In this document: in pieces, positions 16,961-23,016 of the stretch
How positions within the stretch are numbered: the stretch's first letter is position 1
How the letters are laid out: each line of letters begins with the position of its first letter
NCBI GenBank assembly: GCA_945866245.1
Contig: CAMBGW010000003.1
Location: 1 to 32,636, forward strand
DNA from: Verrucomicrobia subdivision 6 bacterium
GTDB lineage: Bacteria; Verrucomicrobiota; Verrucomicrobiia; Methylacidiphilales; Verrucolacustridaceae
Length of the DNA: 32,636 nt
Direction: 5' to 3'
Made by a program: the position numbers and the translations under genes
The notes under the pieces: model-generated
Told to the model about the DNA's origin: nothing
The model's database searches: none
The model's input: only the letters and a program-made list of their open reading frames with translations

Positions 16961-18627
16961 AAACTAACCTAAGCCCACTTGGAATTCAGCCGACCGACCT
17001 AGCTGATCCCCGAAAACTGGTGCGGAAGATTTTAGAAATAGCTCGGAAGCGCTTTCGCGTCGAGCGGGCAGCCCTCTATCTTTACAACCCGAATCTTGGG
17101 GATTTAGAGATCGATATGGCGCTGGGCGTTGGGGCGGAGTCGCGAGCGAAGCGGGTGGACTTGGGCAAAGGGGTTGTGGGTTGGGTGGCGAGCCGGGGTG
17201 CGGCGGCGCGGGCTGATCTGCATAAGACGGCAGGAGGTTTGGGAAAGGGGGGCAGTGAAATGGCGGCCCCGTTAAATGAGGGGGAGAGCTTATTGGGGGT
17301 CATTGCGGTTGGGACGAAAAAGAAAAACTTTTTTGTGATAGGACAAGAGGAGGAGCTCGCTGCCATGGCACAAGAGGCTACCCATTGGCTTGAGTTGGCG
17401 TGGAAAGTAGCGGGCACCCAAGAGGAGGGGGAGAGAGCAGCTGCTTTAGCAGGGGTGGGCGCGGCGATTGGAGCGGAGGAGACATCGTCTGCCATTCTGG
17501 GAAAAGTAACAGCGGAAGCGGCCCGGTTATGTGGGGCTCATCTGGCGTCCCTTTTCTTGTTTGATGGCAAGTCGGACACCCTTCGGCTGGAGGTTTGTGA
17601 GGGGGGATCCAAGCGGTATCAGATGCAGCCTCCACTCCATGGGGATGAGACAGGATTGGGTTTTGTCGTTCGAAGGCAAAAGCCATGGGCGGTAAGCCAG
17701 ATTGCGAAAAACCCTCAAGATCCCCATACGGCACTGATGCAAAGGGAGGGAATTTTATCATTCCTAGCAGTGCCTCTGGCGGAGAAAAAGGGGGCGTTGG
17801 GGGTCTTGTGTGTGGGAACGAAAAGATCACGCCGGTTTTCGGATGCGGAGACGCGCTTGTTTCAAGGGCTGGCGGGGTTAGCGGCGGCGGCTTTACAGAG
17901 AACAAAAATGGCGGTGAGGTTGGGTCAAACGGAGGAGGAGTTGCGGCATCGGGAGAGGCTTTCTTCCCTAGGGATGTTGGCTGCGGAGGTGGCGCACGAG
18001 GTGAGAAATCCCTTGGCGGTGATTCGAATGCTATGGCATACGGCCATTCGAGGATTACAAACGAGCCACGAGCAGGGGCGGGATTTACAGTTGATCGAGA
18101 ATAAGCTGGGGCAGATGAATGGAATTTTAGATCGGGTTCTAAATTTGGCACGATCGGCAGATCCTCAGATGGGGGAGGTGAGTGCGAAAGATATTCTAGA
18201 GGAGGTAGCTCTACTGGTTCGGGTCAAACTTTCCGCAGCCAAAATTCAGCTAAAATTGAACTTTCCACAGATTGGGGTGATTCGAATTCGGGGGGATCGA
18301 TCCCAACTGGAGCAGGCGGTTTTAAATCTCGTCTTAAATGCGCAAGAGGCGATGGATGGGGGAGGAACCTTAGCCTTGGGCGCTATGAAGCGAGGGGATG
18401 AGGTGTTTCTTGTCGTGGAGGATTCTGGCAAGGGGATGAAAAAAGAGGAAGCCGATCGGTTATTTGAGCCCTTTTTGTCGGGGCGCCCGGGGGGGACTGG
18501 ATTAGGCATGGCTTTAGTCCGACGAACGGTTGAGGCGCATGGGGGAAAATTACGAATCCAAACGAAGCCTGGAAAAGGGACCAAGGTGGAGATCCGCCTG
18601 CCCGCTTGGGCAGGCAAGGAAAGCTAG
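16957..18627 (+). CDS. Soluble GAF-GAF sensor histidine kinase
   Basis: This 556-residue protein has no membrane helix. Two GAF-type domains are apparent, one at about 20-150 (RFRVERAALYLYNPNLGDLEI, then GKGVVGWVASRG) and one at about 170-315 (AHLASLFLFDG, FLAVPL, GVLCVGTK). A HisKA domain carries AEVAHEVRNPLAV with phospho-acceptor His347. The ATPase domain has the N-box with Asn461, DSGKGM at 489-494, and GTGLGMALVRRTVEAHGG. The catalytic core resembles NtrB-class kinases. No response regulator is adjacent. Its GTG start overlaps the glnD stop (GTGA), which suggests a nitrogen- or metabolite-related input; that is inference. The gene converges on the TPR gene with overlapping stop codons. 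Confidence 0.9.
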   Translation: MKTNLSPLGIQPTDLADPRKLVRKILEIARKRFRVERAALYLYNPNLGDLEIDMALGVGAESRAKRVDLGKGVVGWVASRGAAARADLHKTAGGLGKGGSEMAAPLNEGESLLGVIAVGTKKKNFFVIGQEEELAAMAQEATHWLELAWKVAGTQEEGERAAALAGVGAAIGAEETSSAILGKVTAEAARLCGAHLASLFLFDGKSDTLRLEVCEGGSKRYQMQPPLHGDETGLGFVVRRQKPWAVSQIAKNPQDPHTALMQREGILSFLAVPLAEKKGALGVLCVGTKRSRRFSDAETRLFQGLAGLAAAALQRTKMAVRLGQTEEELRHRERLSSLGMLAAEVAHEVRNPLAVIRMLWHTAIRGLQTSHEQGRDLQLIENKLGQMNGILDRVLNLARSADPQMGEVSAKDILEEVALLVRVKLSAAKIQLKLNFPQIGVIRIRGDRSQLEQAVLNLVLNAQEAMDGGGTLALGAMKRGDEVFLVVEDSGKGMKKEEADRLFEPFLSGRPGGTGLGMALVRRTVEAHGGKLRIQTKPGKGTKVEIRLPAWAGKES

Positions 18628-18640
18628 TTAATTAGCTTTT
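18620..18640. terminator. Candidate bidirectional terminator spanning two stop codons
   Basis: AAAGCTA (18620-18626) and TAGCTTT (18633-18639) form a perfect 7-bp inverted repeat with a 6-base loop, followed by one more T. It covers the stop codons of both the kinase (plus) and the TPR gene (minus). The stem is AT-rich and short, so the strength is uncertain, but the convergent position fits. Confidence 0.4.
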
Positions 18641-20345
18641 CGAGCTCCGAATCTTTCGGGACTCCAAGTTCGAGGGCACGGCCATAGTGACGCTTGGCTA
18701 GCTCTTTCGCTGGGGGGGTTTGCGTGGCATAGATGACGGCGAGGTTAAAGTGGGCGTCACCGTACCCCTCATCCAACTCAATGGCTTTTCGGCACTCTTG
18801 CTCGGCAGCTTCTTGGAGACCTTTTCGGGAGGAGGAGATGCCCAAGTAATTTCGGGTTTTTGCATCGGATGGGTCGAGAGCGACTGCACGGCTCAGGATC
18901 TGAATCGCATCGTCATACTTTTCTTGTTGGACCAGAGCGATTCCGAGGACGGAGTGGGAAAACGCATCACTGGGCGCGACGCGGATCGCCTCGCGAAGCG
19001 CCTTCTCTGCCTCTGGATACTTTTGCTGCTGGAATCGGACGACACCCAGATTGGAAAGCGCATAAATCGATTGCGGGTATTTCACCAAGATTTTTTCGTA
19101 AGCTGCAGCCGCCTCATCGAACTTTTTCTCATTATAAAGAGAGGTGGCTTGAGCGGCTGTCTCCTTAAACTCATCTGGGATACGGGGTTTTTCTGAGAAA
19201 GTTTCGGGGCCTGCCGGTTTATCCGCGGCACTGGCAAGGGTGGGTGTAGGGGCGGGTGCCGCGGGTTCAGGAGCAACGAGAGTGGGGGCGGAGAACTTGA
19301 GCATGCCCTGCTCCTCCTCGGTAAGGGCGACGAGTGGGGAGCTGAGGACCTCCATTTGGGTTTTGAGGGCATCGGTCGAAACGGCCAGATTTTTAAATTC
19401 ATCTAAAACCAGGCGACGGGCGGCTTCGCGGCGAGCCTGCTCTTTGAGTTGGCGATCTAGAATTGAGCGAAGCATGACATTCTCTTTAGCCAAGGCGGTA
19501 TCGGATTTGCCCGAGGGGCCAGCCTGCTGGAGTTGAGCGGTGAGGCTGGCGATTTTAGTTTTGTACTCGTCGTTGGCACGAGCCAGTTCGGCGGATTTGT
19601 TGTTGGCTTCGGCAAGTTTCTTTTCCAGCTGGTCGACTTGGCCTCGAAGTGAGGTCATTTCGCCCGCGATTTCGCCCCCGGCAGCTTTCTTGAGGCTCTC
19701 CTCCGCAGAGGTAAGCTTGCCCCGAAGAGCGGTGTTCTCGTCCTGGAGTTTTGCCAGATTGGCATCAGGGGAGGGGCTGGCAGAAAGTTTTTCTTGGAGC
19801 TGCTTTTTGTCAGCCACTGCGGCATCGAGTTCACTTTTGGCTTGGCGCAACTCGGTGCGTGCTGACTCGAGGTCTCCCGAGAGGCTGATGATTTTTTGGC
19901 GAAGTGCGGAAGGGTCATCTGAGACCACGGGTGCTGGAGCGGAGGTGGGGGCTGGTGCGGGGGGAGTCTCACTTTTCGGCTCCGAAGGGGTAGGTTTTTC
20001 AGTGGCGGTTGCGGGGGAGGAAGTTGGAGCAGGCTTTGCGGTGGGGGCAGGATCTTTCGCCGATTTAAGGGCTTCCAGTTTTTCGTTGAGGTATTTGATC
20101 CGATATTTGACGATGGTGGGTTCCCACTCTGGGTTTTCGTTCTTTAACTTTTCCAGGCGTTGAACAGCGGTTTCGTACTTTTCGCGGCCTTGGGAGTTTT
20201 GGCCGCCGGCGGTGAGCTTATCGCCCTCTTGGATCATGACATAGATCTGGAGGTAATCGTCTTGGGGAGAGGCGGCGGAGTGGACTAAGGCAGGGGCAGC
20301 CCAGGTCAGGCAGGCGAGAAGAGCAATCCATTGAAAGTGCTTCAT
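18624..20345 (-). CDS. Secreted coiled-coil / TPR protein
   Basis: This 573-residue protein starts with a signal peptide (about 1-23, WIALLACLTWAAPALVHSA). A short helical segment follows, then a proline/alanine-rich linker (about 95-145), a long coiled coil (about 150-340, many heptad-like E/L/K repeats such as LEKKLAEANNKSAELARAN), a second Pro/Ala linker (about 355-385) and about five tetratricopeptide repeats to the end (for example IYALSNLGVVRFQQQKYPEAEKAL). It is probably periplasmic and would act as a protein-protein scaffold, but no specific function can be named. A partial likeness to the cell-division coordinator CpoB/YbgF (coiled coil plus TPR, secreted) is noted; gene context does not support it because no Tol-Pal genes are near. 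Confidence 0.82.
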   Translation of the reverse strand: MKHFQWIALLACLTWAAPALVHSAASPQDDYLQIYVMIQEGDKLTAGGQNSQGREKYETAVQRLEKLKNENPEWEPTIVKYRIKYLNEKLEALKSAKDPAPTAKPAPTSSPATATEKPTPSEPKSETPPAPAPTSAPAPVVSDDPSALRQKIISLSGDLESARTELRQAKSELDAAVADKKQLQEKLSASPSPDANLAKLQDENTALRGKLTSAEESLKKAAGGEIAGEMTSLRGQVDQLEKKLAEANNKSAELARANDEYKTKIASLTAQLQQAGPSGKSDTALAKENVMLRSILDRQLKEQARREAARRLVLDEFKNLAVSTDALKTQMEVLSSPLVALTEEEQGMLKFSAPTLVAPEPAAPAPTPTLASAADKPAGPETFSEKPRIPDEFKETAAQATSLYNEKKFDEAAAAYEKILVKYPQSIYALSNLGVVRFQQQKYPEAEKALREAIRVAPSDAFSHSVLGIALVQQEKYDDAIQILSRAVALDPSDAKTRNYLGISSSRKGLQEAAEQECRKAIELDEGYGDAHFNLAVIYATQTPPAKELAKRHYGRALELGVPKDSELEKLIN

Positions 20346-20359
20346 GAATACAGAGTGGA

Positions 20360-20388
20360 ATTAGGCGTGGAAACGGGGGTTGGGGCAA
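20360..20388 (-). promoter_or_regulatory. Candidate promoter for the TPR gene
   Basis: On the minus strand, TTGCCC (20383-20388) and CCTAAT (20360-20365) are spaced by 17 bases; each matches the sigma-70 hexamers at four of six positions. The start point would lie only about 8 bases before the TPR ATG. The right part lies inside the loop of the inverted repeat at 20372-20406. Confidence 0.28.
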
Positions 20389-20406
20389 GAGAAAATCACC
20401 CCCGTT
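20372..20406. promoter_or_regulatory. 9-bp perfect inverted repeat in a divergent promoter region
   Basis: AACGGGGGT (20372-20380) is the exact reverse complement of ACCCCCGTT (20398-20406), separated by 17 bases. It lies midway between the divergent TPR and HNH genes. The right arm overlaps a TTGACG (20405-20410) that could be a -35 box for the HNH gene. It could be an operator bound by a dimeric regulator or a transcript hairpin. Confidence 0.4.
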
Positions 20407-20440
20407 GACGATAACTTTTCTCCGTCTAAAGGTAGAGAGT

Positions 20441-21055
20441 ATGGATTTAGCCACCCCGCAGGGAGTTTTGGTCCTGAATCGCTTTTGGCAGGCGGTACAC
20501 ATCTGCTCTGTTCGGCGGGCCTTCAGCTTGCTCTACATGGGGCATGCGCAGGTGGTCGAGGGCAATGGGGCGGGGGATGATTTTCGAACTTTCGATTTTC
20601 AGCGGTGGCGCGAGCTGAGTCAGGATTATGAAGGGGAGGATGCGGTGCGGACGATTTGCTTTCGGATTCGGATCCCGCGGGTGATTGTTTTAATGCTCTT
20701 TGACCGGATTCCAAAAAAAGAGGTCAAGTTGACGCGGCAGAATATTTTCGAGCGAGATTCTTACACTTGTCAATATTGTGGGGAGTTAAAAGATCGGCGG
20801 GACCTCAATTTGGATCATGTGATTCCGCGGGATCATGGGGGGACGACCACTTGGGAAAATGTGGTGTGCTCTTGTATCCCGTGCAACACACGGAAGGGGA
20901 ATCGGCGGCCGCCTGGGGCTTCGATGAAGCTAATTCGGAAGCCGAAGAGACCCAAATTACGAACGTTCTTGAATGTGCAAATTTCGCGAAATGGGCCTGA
21001 GACATGGAGGCACTTTTTGGATTTAGCCTACTGGAATGTGGAGTTGAGCGACTGA
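20441..21055 (+). CDS. HNH endonuclease domain protein
   Basis: From ATG 20441 the protein is 204 residues. The HNH/zinc core is clear: FERDSYTCQYCGE with the first Cys pair, LNLDHVIPRDHGG with the metal-binding Asp-His, WENVVCSCIPCNTRKGNR with the second Cys pair and histidine-metal finger end. The N-terminal 90 residues (starting MDLATPQGVLVLNRFWQAV) are shared in my memory with a family of chromosomal HNH proteins of PVC and other bacteria. Such proteins may nick or cut DNA, but the biological role is not established and there is no restriction partner beside it. The frame is open to a TTG at 20405, but AGGTAGAGAG just before 20441 supports the later start. Confidence 0.85.
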   Translation: MDLATPQGVLVLNRFWQAVHICSVRRAFSLLYMGHAQVVEGNGAGDDFRTFDFQRWRELSQDYEGEDAVRTICFRIRIPRVIVLMLFDRIPKKEVKLTRQNIFERDSYTCQYCGELKDRRDLNLDHVIPRDHGGTTTWENVVCSCIPCNTRKGNRRPPGASMKLIRKPKRPKLRTFLNVQISRNGPETWRHFLDLAYWNVELSD

Positions 21056-22209
21056 AGAAGGGCGGCGGTTTGCCTCTCGGTGGGGAGGATCGAAGGAGGC
21101 TTTTTCCAGTAACTCGGGAGGGGATTTTTCTGGCCCATGCGGCGGTGGCGCCGATTAGCGGGCCGGCGCAGCAGGCGATGGGGGAGTGGGGTGCGGAGGC
21201 GGCACTGGGCAGGCAGGAGGGGGATGAGGTTTGGCGGCGGGTGAAAAAAACACGGGAGGTAGCGGCTCGATTCCTAGGGTGTGAATGGGATGAAGTTTCG
21301 TTGCTGGGGCCTACGGCGTTAGGATTGGGGCTGGTGGCGCTGGGCTTGGATTGGAAAGAGGGTGATGAGGTTATTTATGATCCACTGGATTATCCTGCAA
21401 ATGTCTATCCGTGGGTCGATCTAGCACGGTGCGGAGTCAGGCCTGTTCCGATCGATCGTCGTCCAGGGGAGAAAATTCGGTGGGAGACTCTTTTGCCTCA
21501 GATAACCAATCGAACAAAACTGGTAACTTTAGCGACCGCGCACTACTTAAGTGGTTTGGTTCCAGATTTAGCGGTGATTGGGCCGGAGTTGAGGGCGCGC
21601 AAGATTTTGCTTTGTTTGGATGGAATTCAGACCTTAGGGGTACTCCCTACGGATTGGGCTGAGGCGGATTTTTTGGCTGCGGATGCACACAAATGGATGC
21701 TGGGGCCTGTAGGGGCGGGAGTCTTCATGGTCAGGCGGAGAGTGTGGGATCGGTTATCCCCGCGGTTATTGGGGTCATGGAATGTGGTCAGCCCAGATTT
21801 TTTGGCTCAACCTCAAATGGTGATGGAAGAGGGGGGAAGAAGGTATGAGCCGGGGAGTTTAAATTTGCCTGGCATTGATGGGATGAGAGCTTCGCTTGAA
21901 TTGTTGGATCGTTTGGGAAGAGAGAATACGAGCGAATATGTGCTCGGGTTAGCGCAGCGGATACGGGAAGGGGCGAGGGTCGGCGGTTTTTCCATTTATG
22001 GCGGGGCGGAGGAGATGCGTCCGATCACCAGCTTGCGGGAGCCGTCTGGGGGATGGGGCGATGGGATGAAGCGGATGGAAGCGGCGCGAATCCGGGTTTC
22101 TTGGAGGAGGGAGCATGAGGGAAAGATGCTTTGTAGGGTCTCTCCTCACGTTTCGAATACGGCGGAGGAGGTGGATGAATTTCTAAAAGTATTGGGAAGA
22201 GCGGGTTGA
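21004..22209 (+). CDS. PLP-dependent class V aminotransferase / cysteine desulfurase-like enzyme
   Basis: This protein of up to 401 residues has the fold-type I class V pattern. It shows FLAHAAVAPISGPAQQAM near the start, a substrate-side TALGLGLVALGLDWKEGDEV, LVTLATAHYLSGLVPDL, CLDGIQTLGVLPTD with the PLP-binding Asp, and AADAHKWMLGPVG with the Schiff-base Lys230. The usual cysteine-desulfurase cysteine loop is not apparent, so the substrate is unknown; isopenicillin-N-epimerase-like or kynureninase-like activities are possible. The ATG at 21004 lies within the HNH gene and gives a 52-base overlap. A TTG at 21070 preceded by GAAGGGCGGCGG would avoid it and starts close to the conserved part. 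Confidence 0.85.
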   Translation: MEALFGFSLLECGVERLKKGGGLPLGGEDRRRLFPVTREGIFLAHAAVAPISGPAQQAMGEWGAEAALGRQEGDEVWRRVKKTREVAARFLGCEWDEVSLLGPTALGLGLVALGLDWKEGDEVIYDPLDYPANVYPWVDLARCGVRPVPIDRRPGEKIRWETLLPQITNRTKLVTLATAHYLSGLVPDLAVIGPELRARKILLCLDGIQTLGVLPTDWAEADFLAADAHKWMLGPVGAGVFMVRRRVWDRLSPRLLGSWNVVSPDFLAQPQMVMEEGGRRYEPGSLNLPGIDGMRASLELLDRLGRENTSEYVLGLAQRIREGARVGGFSIYGGAEEMRPITSLREPSGGWGDGMKRMEAARIRVSWRREHEGKMLCRVSPHVSNTAEEVDEFLKVLGRAG

Positions 22210-22234
22210 CTCCAATCGGTTTCCTCGGCACGAT
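22206..22234 (+). promoter_or_regulatory. Candidate promoter for the rpmH cluster
   Basis: TTGACT (22206-22211) overlaps the stop codon of the aminotransferase gene; CACGAT (22229-22234) follows after 17 bases and matches the -10 consensus at three of six positions. The start point would be near 22241, shortly before rpmH at 22258. The -35 is good, the -10 weak. Confidence 0.3.
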
Positions 22235-22257
22235 TTGAGTCTTATTCCTTATCTGTA

Positions 22258-22431
22258 ATGAAACCGACATACAACCCCTCCAAGCGAACTCGGAAACGCC
22301 AATTTGGCTTCCGGGCTCGCATGAAAACTAAGGGAGGGCGTGCCTTGATCGCGCGTCGTCGTGCGCGTGGTCGTCGTCGCCTTCTACCCAAAGGTGTGGA
22401 GCGACACTACGCCCGCCACACCGGGGCGTGA
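22258..22431 (+). CDS. rpmH: 50S ribosomal protein L34 with extended C-terminus
   Basis: The frame encodes 57 residues beginning MKPTYNPSKRTRKRQFGF. FGFRARMKTKGGRALIARRR is the L34 core, a small basic protein of the large ribosomal subunit. Most L34 proteins have 44-46 residues; this one continues for about 12 more (GVERHYARHTGA). That tail is encoded where the 5' end of rnpA overlaps in another frame. The gene follows the aminotransferase stop by 48 bases and opens the rpmH-rnpA-yidD-yidC-jag cluster. Confidence 0.95.
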   Translation: MKPTYNPSKRTRKRQFGFRARMKTKGGRALIARRRARGRRRLLPKGVERHYARHTGA

Positions 22432-22783
22432 TCGGCGCCTGCCCCGGGCGCGCATTCTTCGTCGTCGGCCGGAGTTTCTGGCCATCCGTCGTGAAGGAGG
22501 GACTCAAAGTGGCACCCAACTTAAACTTAACTGGCGAAAAGAGCCGCGAAAAAGCCGCCGTATGGCCATCGTGGTGCCCAAAGCTTGTGGGAACGCGGTC
22601 GTGAGAAATCGAATTAAGCGGTGGGTAAGAGAAGGGTGGCGGAATCTGCAAGCGGAGTTGGCTCCTGGGTCGGATTCGGTGTGGATTGCACGTCCCTCGG
22701 CAGGAAAAGCGGGCAGTGAGATTTTGCGTTTGGAGATGATCCGTCTTTATCAACGTGCGGGGCTTTGGATGGATGCAGCATGA
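22394..22783 (+). CDS. rnpA: Ribonuclease P protein component
   Basis: The protein subunit of RNase P binds the catalytic RNA and helps remove tRNA 5' leaders. The family signature RNRIKRWVREGWRNLQ is present, preceded by RMAIVVPKACGNAVV, with an upstream basic LPRARILRRRPEFLAIRR that aligns with the usual N-terminal RL-x(n)-F start. Length is about 129 residues from GTG 22394. Other in-frame GTG codons lie at 22361 and 22367, deeper inside rpmH. No ATG is available before the conserved part and no Shine-Dalgarno is convincing, so the start is uncertain, but every standard start overlaps rpmH. The stop overlaps the yidD ATG (ATGA). Confidence 0.9.
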   Translation: MWSDTTPATPGRDRRLPRARILRRRPEFLAIRREGGTQSGTQLKLNWRKEPRKSRRMAIVVPKACGNAVVRNRIKRWVREGWRNLQAELAPGSDSVWIARPSAGKAGSEILRLEMIRLYQRAGLWMDAA

Positions 22784-23016
22784 AGCCGATTTTCATTTTT
22801 CTAATTCGTTTTCAGCAAGGGTTAGCGCCCTTTTGGAGAGCTCTTTTGGGAAGTGGGGGGGCGTGTTGCCGATTTCATCCGACCTGTTCTGAATACGCGA
22901 TTGAGGCGATTGAGAAGCACGGGGTGGTTCGCGGAATCGGTTTGGCTTTAGGGCGGCTGGGGAAGTGTCATCCGTGGGGGAAAGCGGGCTGGGATGCGGT
23001 TGAGGAGGTTTTATGA
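22780..23016 (+). CDS. yidD: Membrane protein insertion efficiency factor YidD
   Basis: This 78-residue protein has the YidD core: FLIRFQQGLAPFW, then CCRFHPTCSEYAIEAIEKHG and the closing GRLGKCHPWGKAGWDAV. YidD is a small amphipathic inner-membrane-associated protein that assists YidC-dependent insertion. I chose ATG 22780 because it overlaps the rnpA stop as ATGA and places MKPIFIFLIRF at the family start; an in-frame ATG at 22765 adds 5 residues. The stop overlaps yidC as ATGA. Confidence 0.95.
   Translation: MKPIFIFLIRFQQGLAPFWRALLGSGGACCRFHPTCSEYAIEAIEKHGVVRGIGLALGRLGKCHPWGKAGWDAVEEVL

Noticed and set aside
17378..18151. 257-codon minus-strand frame opposite the kinase
   Set aside because: Proline-rich low complexity, antisense to clear GAF and HisKA domains.
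19540..20163. 207-codon plus-strand frame opposite the TPR/coiled-coil gene
   Set aside because: Ser/Ala-rich sequence that mirrors Glu/Ala/Lys coiled-coil codons on the real strand.
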